This document shows positions 43,748 through 53,676 of a stretch of 64,000 bases of DNA, piece by piece. Within the stretch, counting starts at the first letter, position 1, and each line of letters starts with the position of its first letter. The stretch is taken from positions 46,816 to 110,815 of the forward strand of contig JAFZRN010000017.1 in NCBI GenBank assembly GCA_017619835.1, written 5' to 3'. The notes beneath the pieces are model-generated. The model had not been told where the DNA came from, made no database searches, and saw nothing but the letters and a program-made list of their open reading frames with translations. The position numbers were made by a program, and so were the translations under genes. The DNA comes from Eubacterium sp. Its GTDB lineage: Bacteria > Bacillota > Clostridia > Lachnospirales > Lachnospiraceae.

Positions 43748-44596
43748 ATGATCCGGAAGGAAAATGTCATCGTGAGCAAGAAGAAGAATTCACAGAAGAA
43801 AGAAGTTCAGAAAGAAGTTCAAAAGGAAGTTCAAAAGGAAGTTCAAAAGGAAGTTCAAAAAGAAATAAAAGAAGAAGTTAAAGCAGTAGAAGAAACTGCC
43901 GCAGAGGTTGCAAAAACATCCAAGTTCGACGAGGAGCCCGAGAAGGAGGAGCCGAAGACAGTCGGACAGAGATTCCTCAGCAAGTTCAATATCTTCGGAG
44001 ATCTCTTTGTTTTAAATGTCTGCTTCTTCGCTACATGTATCCCGCTCTTTACTATAGGGGCATCCATAACCGCACTTTATACCGTTACCAATAAGATGGT
44101 AAGAAATGAAGAGGGGCCGATAACCCAGACGTATTTCAAGGCATTTAAAAGCAACTTTAAGCAGGCAACTGCAATCTGGTTTATAGATATTTTATGCGTT
44201 CTTTTTGTTGCATTCCAGATGGGATATTATCAGACGCATGAAGGTGATTTTTCAAAATTCCTCTTTATATTCATGGGAATGGAATTCGTGATAATGGCAT
44301 TTGCATTTCCGCTTCAGTTCCCACTTCTTGCAAGATATGAGAATACTATTGGAAGGATAATGCTGAATTCCCTGCTGCTTGCTCTTAATAACTTGAGTGT
44401 ATGGTTCAGAATGTTCTTCATCTGGCTGTTTCCGTTTGCACTTTATTACATGAAGCCGAACTGGATAATGTATACCTGGTTCTTATGGGGAATGGTGCTT
44501 ACCGCACTTCTGGCCTATGCCTGCTCCATGTTCTTAAGGACCTTCTTCGATAAGATCGAGGCCGAGGAAGATGAGAAAACCGAAGCAGGAAAATAA
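43748..44596 (+). CDS. DUF624 (YesL-like) membrane protein with repeated charged N-terminus
   Basis: The 282-residue protein has a long hydrophilic N-terminus (about 1-80) with five KEVQ repeats and a Glu/Lys tail. A YesL/DUF624 membrane domain with about five helices follows (FNIFGDLFVLNVCFFATCIPLFTIGAS at its start). YesL-type proteins usually sit in sugar-transporter loci; none is here. The start is uncertain: ATG 43748 gives the longest form and GTG 43772 has AAGGAA at a fair distance. The N-terminus is lengthened by a DNA tandem repeat. Confidence 0.8.
   Translation: MIRKENVIVSKKKNSQKKEVQKEVQKEVQKEVQKEVQKEIKEEVKAVEETAAEVAKTSKFDEEPEKEEPKTVGQRFLSKFNIFGDLFVLNVCFFATCIPLFTIGASITALYTVTNKMVRNEEGPITQTYFKAFKSNFKQATAIWFIDILCVLFVAFQMGYYQTHEGDFSKFLFIFMGMEFVIMAFAFPLQFPLLARYENTIGRIMLNSLLLALNNLSVWFRMFFIWLFPFALYYMKPNWIMYTWFLWGMVLTALLAYACSMFLRTFFDKIEAEEDEKTEAGK
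43799..43858 (+). repeat. Five 12-bp tandem repeats encoding KEVQ
   Basis: Five in-frame units of the form AARGAAGTTCAR run from 43799 to 43858, the last three identical; a sixth unit has decayed. Unit length is a multiple of three, so copy changes keep the frame. Confidence 0.92.
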
Positions 44597-44647
44597 GCCA
44601 AAGAATAAACTAAAAACAAGTATAATATATACAGAACAATTAATTAG

Positions 44648-44689
44648 AAAAAAATCCTTTTTTGTCAAAAAATAAAAAAGGATTTTTTT
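44648..44689. terminator. AT-rich terminator after the DUF624 gene
   Basis: A 16-bp perfect inverted repeat (44648-44663 with 44674-44689, core AATCCTTTTTT) with a ten-base loop and a T-run on both strands. It ends the DUF624 transcript. Confidence 0.85.
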
Positions 44690-44750
44690 GATTTATGAAT
44701 AAGAATAAAATGTACGCTGTCTACCTGTCATATTTGTGAGGTATAGAAGT

Positions 44751-45758
44751 ATGAACATAAGAGAACAATATGAGAAAAACGAGCATGAGCTTCTGAGCCG
44801 GTATGCATCCTTCAGTGATCAGTCGAAGGGCAGGGAAGTTCCCGAAGAAGAGAGCGATGTAAGGACTGTCTATCAGAGGGATAGAGACAGAGTCCTGCAT
44901 TCGAAGTCATTTAGAAGACTGAAGCATAAGACTCAGGTTTTCCTTGCGCCCTATGGGGATCATTACAGGACGAGGCTGACTCATACTCTTGAAGTGTCCC
45001 AGATAGCCCGAACCATTGCAAAGGCTCTCAGGGTTAACGAGGAGCTGACCGAGGCGATCGCGCTTGCGCATGATATCGGACATACTCCCTTCGGACATGT
45101 GGGTGAGAGGGCACTGACTGCAGTGAGCGGCAAGACCTTCAGACATAATGAGCACGGCGTACGTGTTGTGGAAAAGATCGAGAATAATGGACAGGGCCTT
45201 AATCTTACCTGGGAGGTAAGGGATGGCATCCTTAATCATAAGACTTCGCTTAAACCGGCTACGATCGAGGGAGACATCGTAAGAGTTTCCGACAAGATCG
45301 CTTACATCAGCCACGATATAGATGACGGCATCAGAGCCGGCGTCCTCTTCGAGGAGAAGCTTCCGAAGAATCTTACCGATATCCTCGGTTCCTCTACCCG
45401 CGAGAGGATCAATACGATGATCCATGATGTCATAGCGAATTCACTCAACTCTCCGACGATACGCATGTCGGACGAGTGCTGGAACGCCCTGATCGAGCTG
45501 AGGCAGTATATGTTCGAGACTCTTTATACGAATGAGATCGTAAAAAAAGAGGAAAAGAAGGCGGCCAAGATAATAGAGATACTCTATGAGTATTACATGG
45601 ATAATATCGAGCTTCTTCCGAAGGAGTTCAGGGATATGATGGAAAATGATTCGGCTGAGTCCGACATCATCTCAGATTATATAGCAGGCATGACCGATAA
45701 TTATGCGGTGGAAGCTTTTGAAAGTATATATATTCCGAAGGCATGGAATGTATATTAG
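44751..45758 (+). CDS. dgt: dGTPase-like deoxynucleotide triphosphohydrolase
   Basis: The start at 44751 (335 residues) has GAGG nine bases upstream; a GTG at 44736 is possible. It belongs to the dNTP triphosphohydrolase HD family, which splits dNTPs to nucleoside and triphosphate. The HD ligands are visible: RTRLTHTLEV, then LAHDIGHTPFGH, and a later Asp in RVSDKIAYISHDIDD. N-terminal YQRDRDRVLHSKSFRRLKHKTQVF is diagnostic. It stands 23 bp before dnaG, a common Firmicute arrangement, placing dNTP control beside primase. Confidence 0.93.
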   Translation: MNIREQYEKNEHELLSRYASFSDQSKGREVPEEESDVRTVYQRDRDRVLHSKSFRRLKHKTQVFLAPYGDHYRTRLTHTLEVSQIARTIAKALRVNEELTEAIALAHDIGHTPFGHVGERALTAVSGKTFRHNEHGVRVVEKIENNGQGLNLTWEVRDGILNHKTSLKPATIEGDIVRVSDKIAYISHDIDDGIRAGVLFEEKLPKNLTDILGSSTRERINTMIHDVIANSLNSPTIRMSDECWNALIELRQYMFETLYTNEIVKKEEKKAAKIIEILYEYYMDNIELLPKEFRDMMENDSAESDIISDYIAGMTDNYAVEAFESIYIPKAWNVY

Positions 45759-45781
45759 GCCTATGGAAAAGGTGAATAGAT

Positions 45782-47539
45782 ATGTTTTACCCCGATGATC
45801 TGGTTGAAGAGGTGCGTTCCAGGAATGATATCGTAGACGTCATCTCCGAATACGCAGGACTGAAAAAAGCGGGCAACTCCTACAAATGCTGCTGCCCGTT
45901 TCATAGTGAAAAGACTCCGTCCTTTACGGTGAGCCGTGAGAAACAGATGTATCACTGCTTCGGCTGCGGTGCCGGCGGAAATGTATATACCTTCATAATG
46001 AAGTATGAGAATTTTACATTTCCGGAGGCAGTCGAGTTCCTGGCAAAGCGGGCCGGGATCACGCTTCCCGAAAAAGAGATGAGCGACGAGGATAAAAAGA
46101 AATACTCCCGCAAGCAGCAGATGTTTGAAGTCAATAAAGCGGCTGCGGCATATTTTCATTTTCTCCTTACGAAGACCGAAAGAGGTAAGCTCGGCTACAA
46201 TTACTATAAGCAGAGGGGCTTTACCGATGAGACGATAGCAAAGTTCGGTCTCGGCTACGCGGATATCTACAGGGACGACCTTTATAAATATTTAAAGAAA
46301 AAGGGCTTCAGCGACACCCTGATGAGGGACGCCGGCCTTGTGGATTTTGATGAGAAGTACGGAGCGAAGGACAGATTCTTTAACAGGGTCATGGTCCCGA
46401 TAACGGATATAAACGGCAAGATAATCGCATTCGGCGGACGAGTCCTGGGAGATGCAAAGCCGAAGTATCTCAATACGAAGGAGACCGACATCTTCAATAA
46501 GAGCCGGAACTTATTCGCGATGAATATAGCGCGGCACAGCCGGCGGCGCGGAGTAATCCTCTGCGAAGGCTATATGGATGTCATTTCCCAGCATCAGGCA
46601 GGCTTTGATAATGCGATAGCTTCCCTTGGAACGGCATTTACGGACGGGCAGGCGAGTCTGATAAAAAGATATACCGATGAGGTCTTCCTGGCCTACGACA
46701 GTGATACCGCGGGGCAGGCCGCAGCTATGAAGGCGATATCGATACTCAGAAATCATGACATGTCCCAGAGAGTCATCGACCTCAGCCCCTATAAGGATCC
46801 GGACGAGTTTATAAAGAACCTCGGCACCGAAGCTTATGAGGAGCGGGTAAGGAATGCGATGACCGGCAGGATATATGAGATCAACAGCATTTCTGCTTCC
46901 TACGACCTTAATAACCCGGAGGAAAAGACCCGGTTCATGAAGGCAGCATCGGAGCTTCTGGCAGGGATAAATGATTCGGCTGAGCGTCAGAACTACATAG
47001 AATCCGTCGCGGCGAGATACTTTCTCAATGCCGGAGAGCTGAAGAAGCTCGTAAGTAATGCGGGTATGTCCGGAAATGTTTCGGAAGCCGTGACATTTAC
47101 CGAGCCAAACAGGAGAAACCGGATAGAAGTCGACCCGGCTGAGGAGGACCAGAAATATCTCCTTACCATAATGGTGAACGAGCCCTACCTTTTTGAAGGG
47201 CTCAGCGGCATCATAGACGAGACCGACTTCACGGCGGACATCATAAAGGATGTGGCGGCGATACTCTTCAAAGAGTATAAAGATACCGGCTCCGTCAATC
47301 CGGCCCGGATACTCAACATGTATGAGGAGGCCGAGCTTCAGGAAAAGGTCAGTGGGATATTTACGAAGGAGCTCGACTTTGATACGACTCCGACAGTGAT
47401 GGAAAAGGCGCTGACGGATCTGATAATAAAGATAAAATCAGGCAATATCGACAGACTCCTTAAGTCCGATACGGGCATGAGTCAGATAGAGCTTGCTAAA
47501 AAGAAAAATGAGATCAAAAAGATAAAAGTAAGACTGTAA
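45782..47539 (+). CDS. dnaG: DNA primase
   Basis: It makes RNA primers for DNA replication. The zinc-binding CHC2 domain ([12 protein letters not shown]...[10 protein letters not shown]) is at about 38-70, the catalytic core at about 110-330 with RVMVPITD and the Toprim acidic residues in ILCEGYMDV and LAYDSDTAG, and a C-terminal helicase-binding part after that. At 585 residues it is normal. AAGGTG precedes the ATG. It is followed by rpoD after 16 bp, the classical macromolecular synthesis operon without rpsU. Confidence 0.97.
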   Translation: MFYPDDLVEEVRSRNDIVDVISEYAGLKKAGNSYKCCCPFHSEKTPSFTVSREKQMYHCFGCGAGGNVYTFIMKYENFTFPEAVEFLAKRAGITLPEKEMSDEDKKKYSRKQQMFEVNKAAAAYFHFLLTKTERGKLGYNYYKQRGFTDETIAKFGLGYADIYRDDLYKYLKKKGFSDTLMRDAGLVDFDEKYGAKDRFFNRVMVPITDINGKIIAFGGRVLGDAKPKYLNTKETDIFNKSRNLFAMNIARHSRRRGVILCEGYMDVISQHQAGFDNAIASLGTAFTDGQASLIKRYTDEVFLAYDSDTAGQAAAMKAISILRNHDMSQRVIDLSPYKDPDEFIKNLGTEAYEERVRNAMTGRIYEINSISASYDLNNPEEKTRFMKAASELLAGINDSAERQNYIESVAARYFLNAGELKKLVSNAGMSGNVSEAVTFTEPNRRNRIEVDPAEEDQKYLLTIMVNEPYLFEGLSGIIDETDFTADIIKDVAAILFKEYKDTGSVNPARILNMYEEAELQEKVSGIFTKELDFDTTPTVMEKALTDLIIKIKSGNIDRLLKSDTGMSQIELAKKKNEIKKIKVRL

Positions 47540-47555
47540 AGAAAGAGGTAATATC

Positions 47556-48845
47556 ATGGCAGCAAAAAAGGCAAACAGCAAAGCAAAGAAAAAAGTTGAA
47601 GAGGAAATCGTAGAAGAAGTAGTCGAGACAACCGAAGAGGCTATCCTCGAAGAGATGGAAGAGGAAGAAGCAGAGGAGGCTGTTATCGACGAGTCTAATG
47701 CTGAAAAGGAGGACAGCCTTACTGATGAAGAGCGTGAGAAGATCTTCGAGACAAAACTGAAGAAGCTTCTCAAGGAGCATAAGAAGAAGGGTACCGTTCA
47801 GGACGATGATATCATCGATGCCTTAAAGGATACTCAGTCACTTCTTACTCCCGACTATATGGCAAAGGCTCTTGATTTCTTTGAGAAGAATAATGTGGAC
47901 GTTCTCAACTTCTCCGAGGACGAGCCGGATCTCGATGATGATGATCTGGGAATCGATCTTTCAGAGGAAGAGGAGATCGATCTTGAGCATATCGATATGT
48001 CCGTTCCCGAAGGCGTAAGTCTTGAGGATCCCGTAAGAATGTACCTGAAGGAGATCGGTAAGGTTCCCCTTCTTACGGCTGATCAGGAGATCGAGCTTGC
48101 ACAGAAGATGGAAGAGGGTGACGAGTCAGCAAAGAAGCAGCTTGCGGAGGCAAACCTTCGTCTCGTTGTCAGCATCGCCAAGAGATATGTAGGCCGTGGA
48201 ATGCTCTTCCTTGATCTTATCCAGGAAGGTAACATGGGTCTTATCAAGGCGGTTGAGAAGTTCGATTATCGTAAAGGATATAAGTTCTCCACATATGCAA
48301 CCTGGTGGATCAGACAGGCTATCACAAGAGCCATCGCCGATCAGGCAAGAACTATCCGTATCCCGGTTCATATGGTTGAGACCATCAATAAGCTTACAAG
48401 AGTTTCAAGACAGCTTCTCCAGGAGCTGGGACGTGAGCCGAGCCCCGAAGAGATCGCGGAGGAGATGGATATCCCTGTTGACAGAGTAAGAGAGATCCAG
48501 AAGATCTCCCAGGAGCCTGTTTCACTCGAGACACCTATCGGTGAAGAGGAAGACAGCCACCTCGGTGACTTCCTTCCGGATGATGATGTTCCTGCACCTT
48601 CAGAGGCTGCAGCATCCATGATCCTTAAGGAGCAGCTCGGCGAGGTTCTCTGCACACTTACAGACAGAGAGCAGAAGGTTCTCAGACTCAGATTCGGTCT
48701 TGATGACGGAAGAGCAAGAACTCTTGAAGAGGTAGGTAAGGAATTCAACGTAACCCGTGAACGTATCAGACAGATCGAAGCAAAGGCCTTAAGAAAGCTG
48801 AGACATCCAAGCCGTTCACGTAAATTAAAGGAGTTCCTTGAGTAA
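47556..48845 (+). CDS. rpoD: RNA polymerase primary sigma factor
   Basis: The 429-residue housekeeping sigma-70 factor has a Lys/Glu-rich N-terminus (about 1-100) and region 1.2 ([16 protein letters not shown]). Region 2 has [25 protein letters not shown], and the -10 reading [15 protein letters not shown]. Region 3 follows, then region 4.2 ([20 protein letters not shown]) for the -35. This fits the TTGACA/TATAAT promoters found throughout the window. The N-terminal acidic block is longer than in Bacillus SigA. Confidence 0.97.
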   Translation: MAAKKANSKAKKKVEEEIVEEVVETTEEAILEEMEEEEAEEAVIDESNAEKEDSLTDEEREKIFETKLKKLLKEHKKKGTVQDDDIIDALKDTQSLLTPDYMAKALDFFEKNNVDVLNFSEDEPDLDDDDLGIDLSEEEEIDLEHIDMSVPEGVSLEDPVRMYLKEIGKVPLLTADQEIELAQKMEEGDESAKKQLAEANLRLVVSIAKRYVGRGMLFLDLIQEGNMGLIKAVEKFDYRKGYKFSTYATWWIRQAITRAIADQARTIRIPVHMVETINKLTRVSRQLLQELGREPSPEEIAEEMDIPVDRVREIQKISQEPVSLETPIGEEEDSHLGDFLPDDDVPAPSEAAASMILKEQLGEVLCTLTDREQKVLRLRFGLDDGRARTLEEVGKEFNVTRERIRQIEAKALRKLRHPSRSRKLKEFLE

Positions 48846-48846
48846 T

Positions 48847-49581
48847 ATGGTCAGACTTTCAGATAGAATGAACAGGATAGCCGGGATGGTAACTCCCGGT
48901 AAGGTCATGGCAGACATAGGCTGCGATCATGGCCTTATTTCTGTTTATCTGATAGAGGAAAATGTCTGCCCGCGCGTTATCGCGATGGATATAGGCGAGG
49001 GACCCCTTGCTTCGGCTAAAAAAAGTATCGCCGAACATCTTGGGGAAGAAGCTGATAAGATAACGCTCCGTATATCCGACGGTTTTAAAGAACTTAAGTC
49101 CGGTGAGACCGAGGGCGCTATAATCGCGGGAATGGGCGGAATGCTCATAATATCGATCCTGGAGAATGGTTTACATAACGCCGACACTCCCGTGATAACA
49201 CCGGGGTATGAGCTAGTACTTTCCCCGCAGTCAGACATTTACCTTGTAAGAAAGTTTCTAAGAGAAAATGGCTTTTTGATCATAGATGAAGACATGCTTA
49301 TCGAAGACGGCAAGTACTATAACATCATAAAGGCCGTATATAATGATGTATTAGCAGAAAGTGTCGATAAAGACACTGAAATGATATATGACAGCTTCGG
49401 ACGGATCCTTATCGAAAAAAGGTCTCCCGTGCTGCTCGGCTTTCTCGAAAGAGAGCTCGGCAGGAAGGAGACTTTGTTCTGCAGGCTGTCAAAAAGCACC
49501 TCGGAGTCATCGGTAGAAAGACTCGGGGAGCTTAGAGAAGAGGTTACGATGATAACCGGAGCACTGGAAATGATTCGCTGA
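48847..49581 (+). CDS. trmK: tRNA (adenine22-N1)-methyltransferase
   Basis: It methylates N1 of A22 in tRNAs with SAM. The N-terminal LSDRMNRIAGMV, SAM loop ADIGCDHG, AMDIGEGPL and AGMGGMLI are all typical of TrmK. ATG 48847 begins one base after the rpoD stop; the frame also has TTG at 48838 inside rpoD, four bases after AAAGGAG, so the true start is uncertain. The length is 244 residues from the ATG. The gene is translationally coupled to rpoD. Confidence 0.92.
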   Translation: MVRLSDRMNRIAGMVTPGKVMADIGCDHGLISVYLIEENVCPRVIAMDIGEGPLASAKKSIAEHLGEEADKITLRISDGFKELKSGETEGAIIAGMGGMLIISILENGLHNADTPVITPGYELVLSPQSDIYLVRKFLRENGFLIIDEDMLIEDGKYYNIIKAVYNDVLAESVDKDTEMIYDSFGRILIEKRSPVLLGFLERELGRKETLFCRLSKSTSESSVERLGELREEVTMITGALEMIR

Positions 49582-49603
49582 CGGTTACATATAGGAGGGG
49601 ACT

Positions 49604-51286
49604 ATGGCAAAGGAAATTAAGGTTACAGTCAGATTATCCGGAAATGAGGCTTATGAAAAGGTATTCCAGAGCGGCATCACTCTGTATGAGATCCTTGAAG
49701 CATCTGTTGAAGGAGATAACAAAGATTATGTTGCTGCTCTTGTGGATAAGCAGCTTAAAGAGCTTACGTGGAAGATATTCCGCGATGCCGATATAGAATT
49801 TATAACAAGCAAAACCGTGATAGGCTTTGATATGTATAAGAGAAGCCTTATCCTTCTCATGCTTAAGGCTGTAAAGGACGTTCTGAATAAGGCAGAGGGA
49901 GATTACCGTATAGAGGTAATGTATTCGCTGGGACGCGGCTTCTTCTGCAGACTTGAGGACTCCGATACAGCTATCACGGAGGAGCTTCTCGCTAAGATAA
50001 AAACAAGGATGAAAGAGCTTGTGGAAGCCGATATCAGGCTTGGCAAGAAGACCGGAATAACTGCAGATATGAGGAAGCGTTTCGAGGAGAGAGATCTTCC
50101 CGGAAAAGCTGCGCTTCTTAAATTCAGACGTGCATCCAGAACAAATGTTTACTATTTGGATGATTATGAGGATTATTATTACGGTTATATGGTTCCGTCA
50201 ACAGGCTGTCTTAAGGAGTTTGACCTTGTAAGCTATGACGACGGCTTCGTTTTGGTAATACCCGAGAGAGCTACCGGAAAGCTTCCCGAAGCCTATAAAG
50301 CTCCCGATAAGCTTTACAGCGTTTTAAGAAAGTCAGAGGACTGGGGAAGAAAGCTTAATATCACCTGCGTCGGTGAACTTAATCAGAGAGTAGTGGACGG
50401 AGGAGCAAGCAATCTTATCCTTGTTCAGGAAGCTTTGATGGAAAAGCAGATCGCCGATATCGCTCAGCAGATAATAGATGGCGACAGGAAGATTATCCTT
50501 ATAGCAGGTCCGTCATCTTCCGGTAAGACCACATTTTCAAACAGACTCAGCATCCAGCTGATGGCACATGGAATGTCACCGCATCCGATAGCTATGGATA
50601 ACTTCTTCAAGGAAAGAGTTGATACTCCGAAGGATGCAGACGGAAATTATGATTTCGAGTGCGTCGGCGCCATGGATCTTGACCTCTTTAACGGCACAAT
50701 GTCAAGACTTCTCAATGGTGAAGAGGTTGATATGCCTACCTTTGATTTTACTCAGGGTAAGAAGGTTTATGACGGAAACAAACTTAAGATGAATAAGGAC
50801 GATGTCCTTGTTGTCGAGGGAATACATGCGCTTAATCCGCTTTCCACGGAATCCCTTCCGAAGGACAGCAGCTTCAAGATATATATAAGCGCACTTACAC
50901 AGCTGAATATTGATGAGCATAACAGGATTTCAACAACAGATACGAGACTATTAAGAAGAATAGTCCGCGATGCGAGAACAAGAGGCAATACGGCTACAAA
51001 GACTATCAGCATGTGGCCGTCGGTAAGACGTGGAGAAGAGCAGAATATCTTCCCGTTCCAGGAAGAGGCTGACGCAATGTTCAACTCAGCCATGATCTAC
51101 GAGCTTCCCGCGATCAAGCAGTTCGCTGAGCCCCTCCTTTTCGGAGTGCCCGAGGACAGCGACGAATACTACGAAGCAAAGCGATTACTTAAGTTCCTCG
51201 ACTACTTTATCGGAATCGACGTACAGAGTATTCCACAACACTCACTCATGCGTGAATTCATAGGTGGGGGTTGCTTTAAGGTTTAA
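49604..51286 (+). CDS. Nucleoside kinase with TGS and ThrRS-like N-terminus
   Basis: The 560-residue protein starts with a TGS-like ubiquitin fold (about 1-65). A middle domain related to the threonyl-tRNA synthetase editing module follows (about 70-270). The C-terminal uridine kinase/phosphoribulokinase domain (about 285-560) has P-loop AGPSSSGKTTF, DNFFKERVDTPKD and VVEGIHALN. The kinase domain phosphorylates a nucleoside, most likely uridine or cytidine. The N-terminal domains probably regulate it; family enzymes of this layout are widespread in Clostridia and little studied. AGGAGG is upstream of the ATG. It faces rnpB tail to tail. Confidence 0.9.
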   Translation: MAKEIKVTVRLSGNEAYEKVFQSGITLYEILEASVEGDNKDYVAALVDKQLKELTWKIFRDADIEFITSKTVIGFDMYKRSLILLMLKAVKDVLNKAEGDYRIEVMYSLGRGFFCRLEDSDTAITEELLAKIKTRMKELVEADIRLGKKTGITADMRKRFEERDLPGKAALLKFRRASRTNVYYLDDYEDYYYGYMVPSTGCLKEFDLVSYDDGFVLVIPERATGKLPEAYKAPDKLYSVLRKSEDWGRKLNITCVGELNQRVVDGGASNLILVQEALMEKQIADIAQQIIDGDRKIILIAGPSSSGKTTFSNRLSIQLMAHGMSPHPIAMDNFFKERVDTPKDADGNYDFECVGAMDLDLFNGTMSRLLNGEEVDMPTFDFTQGKKVYDGNKLKMNKDDVLVVEGIHALNPLSTESLPKDSSFKIYISALTQLNIDEHNRISTTDTRLLRRIVRDARTRGNTATKTISMWPSVRRGEEQNIFPFQEEADAMFNSAMIYELPAIKQFAEPLLFGVPEDSDEYYEAKRLLKFLDYFIGIDVQSIPQHSLMREFIGGGCFKV

Positions 51287-51299
51287 GGCATTAAAAAAA

Positions 51300-51652
51300 C
51301 GAGTAAGACTATAAGCCGGGTTATGTCATAGGGTGCTTCGCACCCCGGGATGATCATCTATCTGGACCCTGCATTACTGCAGGGCTCTAGCAACCTACCT
51401 GAAGCTCGGCGGGCCGCGTCAACACTTCTGCTTGGTCTTGCTTCGGATGGGGTTTACAATGCCCTGTCTGTTACCAGCCAGGCGGTGAGCTCTTACCTCG
51501 CCATTTCACCCTTACCATACTAGTATGGCGGTATACTTTCTGTTGCACTTTCCTGTGAGTCACCTCAACCGGACGTTATCCGGCATCTTGCCCTGTGAAG
51601 CCCGGACTTTCCTCACCGGCCAAAGGCCGGAGCGACCATCTGTCTTACTCGC
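51300..51652 (-). ncRNA. rnpB: RNase P RNA
   Basis: Read on the minus strand, the 5' part contains GGTGAGGAAAGTCCGGGC and GGGCAAGATGCCGG. Later come GGTAAGGGTGAAAT, GGTAAGAGCTCACC and GTAAACCCC, and the 3' part has AGGTAGGTTGC, AGATAGATGA and ACATAACCCGGCTTA, the conserved RNase P core. The ends pair (CGAGTAAGAC with GTCTTACTC), giving helix P1. The layout is the ancestral class A type, as usual for Clostridia. A T-run after the 3' end (minus strand, at 51294-51299) acts with P1 as terminator. It matures the 5' ends of tRNAs. Confidence 0.96.
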
Positions 51653-51659
51653 AGTTAGG

Positions 51660-51688
51660 ATTCTATCACAGGAAGATATGTATGTCAA
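51660..51688 (-). promoter_or_regulatory. rnpB promoter
   Basis: On the minus strand: TTGACA (51688-51683), 17-bp spacer ending TGA, TAGAAT (51665-51660). The perfect -35 and extended -10 give a strong promoter whose start falls at about 51653, the rnpB 5' end. Confidence 0.85.
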
Positions 51689-51726
51689 AGCGGCTTTAGA
51701 AACTAAATGGAGGAATGATTTCTTCA

Positions 51727-53664
51727 ATGAAAACAAAAAGATTACTGACAACAATTCTGGTGGTATTTATGCTGACTCTTTCCCTTGGGGGAGCCTTCAG
51801 TGTAGATGCCGCCGAACCATTTAATGTAGGTCTTACAGTCGCATCCCAGACACATGACACCTACGAGGTTCATGCGGAGATAACTAATAATGGAAATGAT
51901 TTCACGGGAACTCTCAGAATTATCGTGATGGGACCGAGTTATAATGCTGTCGGATATGATTTAGATATATCGATCCCCGCAGGATCCACTAAGGATTATA
52001 AGCTCATGCTTCCGCGTGACTATGTAAATCCCAATGAGAATACCAGGGTCATCATCTACGATAAATCCATGCATAAAAAATATACGGAGCTCTTTAAAAA
52101 TGTCTTTACCGGTTTTTCGGACACCATAAAGGTGGGACTTCTTTCCGACAACGCCGATAAGCTTAAGTTCCTTGATATGTCCGGAAATAAGGTTGAAGTC
52201 GGCGGAGAAAAATATTTTATAAAGCTGAAGGAGACTTCTTCCGATACGATCCTTGATGATATTGAAGGACTCAGCATGCTTGTCATAGATGATTATGATA
52301 CTTCGGTACTCGGCGAAGATAAGATGAAGAAGCTCGAGAGCTGGGTAAATGACGGCGGTATGCTGGTGATCGGAACAGGGGAATCTGCCGAAAAAGTATT
52401 GAATGGTTTTCGTGTGACCTCTGATATCAGTATAAGCTCCGGAAATATCTCAATGAGCAGTATCACTTTTGAAGACGGAACTTACTTTGCTTCGAATCCT
52501 TATATGAAGGCAGACATTTACTGCGGTGACGGTTTTTATTCGGGCGTATATGATGATTATATAAAAGCATCCGGTTTCGGCAGTGTTGTTGTATGTCCTA
52601 TCCGTATAGGAAATTTAAGCGATAATTCTTTTGATGCTTCTAGTGTTGCAAACGGGCTTTTAAGAGATGCAATCCAGGCGAGATCCGATAACGGATATTC
52701 TAATGGCAGCGTTATCGATTATTATGATATCAAGAATGTGGAATGCTATATGGAAAAGCCCGCTAAGATGGGAAGAGGTGCGCTGGTTGCCATCTTTCTT
52801 ATCTATATAGTTCTCGTTGGCCCGGTCATTTACCTGATACTTAAAGCAATGAATAAAAGAGAGAAGATATGGGTTGTCATCCCGGCACTCTCGCTTCTTT
52901 TCATGGGCTTTGTTTTCCTTCTCAGTCTTTCGGTCAAGGTTAAGGGGCTGACACTTAAGTCGGTTTCACTTGTGGATCTTGAGAATAATACTGAAAAGGC
53001 ATATATATTCGGTTATCAGCCCGATCCCAAGGAATGGACCGTAAAGACAAAGGATGATAAGTACTTAAGCGGAACTTCTCTTTGTTATTCATATAACAGA
53101 ACCGAAGAATCCGTGAGCGGAGCCTTTAAGAAAAGCGGAAATCTGTATATGACAGCTTATCCGGCCAGTACATTTGACATGGAGACATTCCTTGTTAATA
53201 AGATTCCCGAAGGTAAATACGGAAAGTTTGATGTAAATGCAGGTATCAAGGAGGGGTCGAACTTAAATGGTTTATCGGATGATCAGGCATGGACATCGGC
53301 CCTGAACGGAAAGATAACGAATAATACGGGGGTTGATTTTGATTATGTTCTTTTCAATGTCTCCGGAACCTACCAGATCGTCGAGGGACTTAAGAACGGC
53401 GAATCATTTGATATAGACCTTAGTTCGGGCCAGTATTCTAATTACATGGGTGACCTTGTGGATAAAATCTGCGGTCCGGATTACAAAACCAAGAATTATG
53501 ATAAAGCCGCAGACCTGGCTGCGCTTTCTCTTGCATATGGAAGCTATTCCCAGAATTCAAACGGAGCGGGTGTGTTCGGTATCGTAAGATCCGACAGCAT
53601 AACCGATTCCAAAGAAGACGCCTGGACCTGCTACTATATGAACATCAACAGTCTTTTATATTAA
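51727..53664 (+). CDS. Exported two-helix membrane protein of the MoxR/VWA operon
   Basis: ATG 51727 gives a signal peptide (MKTKRLLTTILVVFMLTLSL); an ATG at 51715 is almost on top of GGAGG. The outer part (about 25-350) has an Ig-like first domain and an alpha/beta domain with MLVIDDYDTS and GGMLVIGTG. The latter resembles the glutamine-amidotransferase-like fold often seen in Bat-operon proteins. Two membrane helices (about 352-372, 383-405) and a long outer tail follow. I cannot name the family. It opens an operon with an ABC-2 exporter, MoxR, DUF58 and VWA genes, so it is probably a structural partner of that envelope system. Confidence 0.75.
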   Translation: MKTKRLLTTILVVFMLTLSLGGAFSVDAAEPFNVGLTVASQTHDTYEVHAEITNNGNDFTGTLRIIVMGPSYNAVGYDLDISIPAGSTKDYKLMLPRDYVNPNENTRVIIYDKSMHKKYTELFKNVFTGFSDTIKVGLLSDNADKLKFLDMSGNKVEVGGEKYFIKLKETSSDTILDDIEGLSMLVIDDYDTSVLGEDKMKKLESWVNDGGMLVIGTGESAEKVLNGFRVTSDISISSGNISMSSITFEDGTYFASNPYMKADIYCGDGFYSGVYDDYIKASGFGSVVVCPIRIGNLSDNSFDASSVANGLLRDAIQARSDNGYSNGSVIDYYDIKNVECYMEKPAKMGRGALVAIFLIYIVLVGPVIYLILKAMNKREKIWVVIPALSLLFMGFVFLLSLSVKVKGLTLKSVSLVDLENNTEKAYIFGYQPDPKEWTVKTKDDKYLSGTSLCYSYNRTEESVSGAFKKSGNLYMTAYPASTFDMETFLVNKIPEGKYGKFDVNAGIKEGSNLNGLSDDQAWTSALNGKITNNTGVDFDYVLFNVSGTYQIVEGLKNGESFDIDLSSGQYSNYMGDLVDKICGPDYKTKNYDKAADLAALSLAYGSYSQNSNGAGVFGIVRSDSITDSKEDAWTCYYMNINSLLY

Positions 53665-53676
53665 GGGGGAAATGAC

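Noticed and set aside
43799-43858. CRISPR array at the short tandem repeats
   Set aside because: The units are 12 bp, adjacent without spacers and in frame inside a gene. The same holds for the repeats at 56313-56600. No cas gene is present.
51525-51824. Plus-strand open frame across rnpB
   Set aside because: The sequence is RNase P RNA on the other strand, and the frame runs on into the next gene's start.
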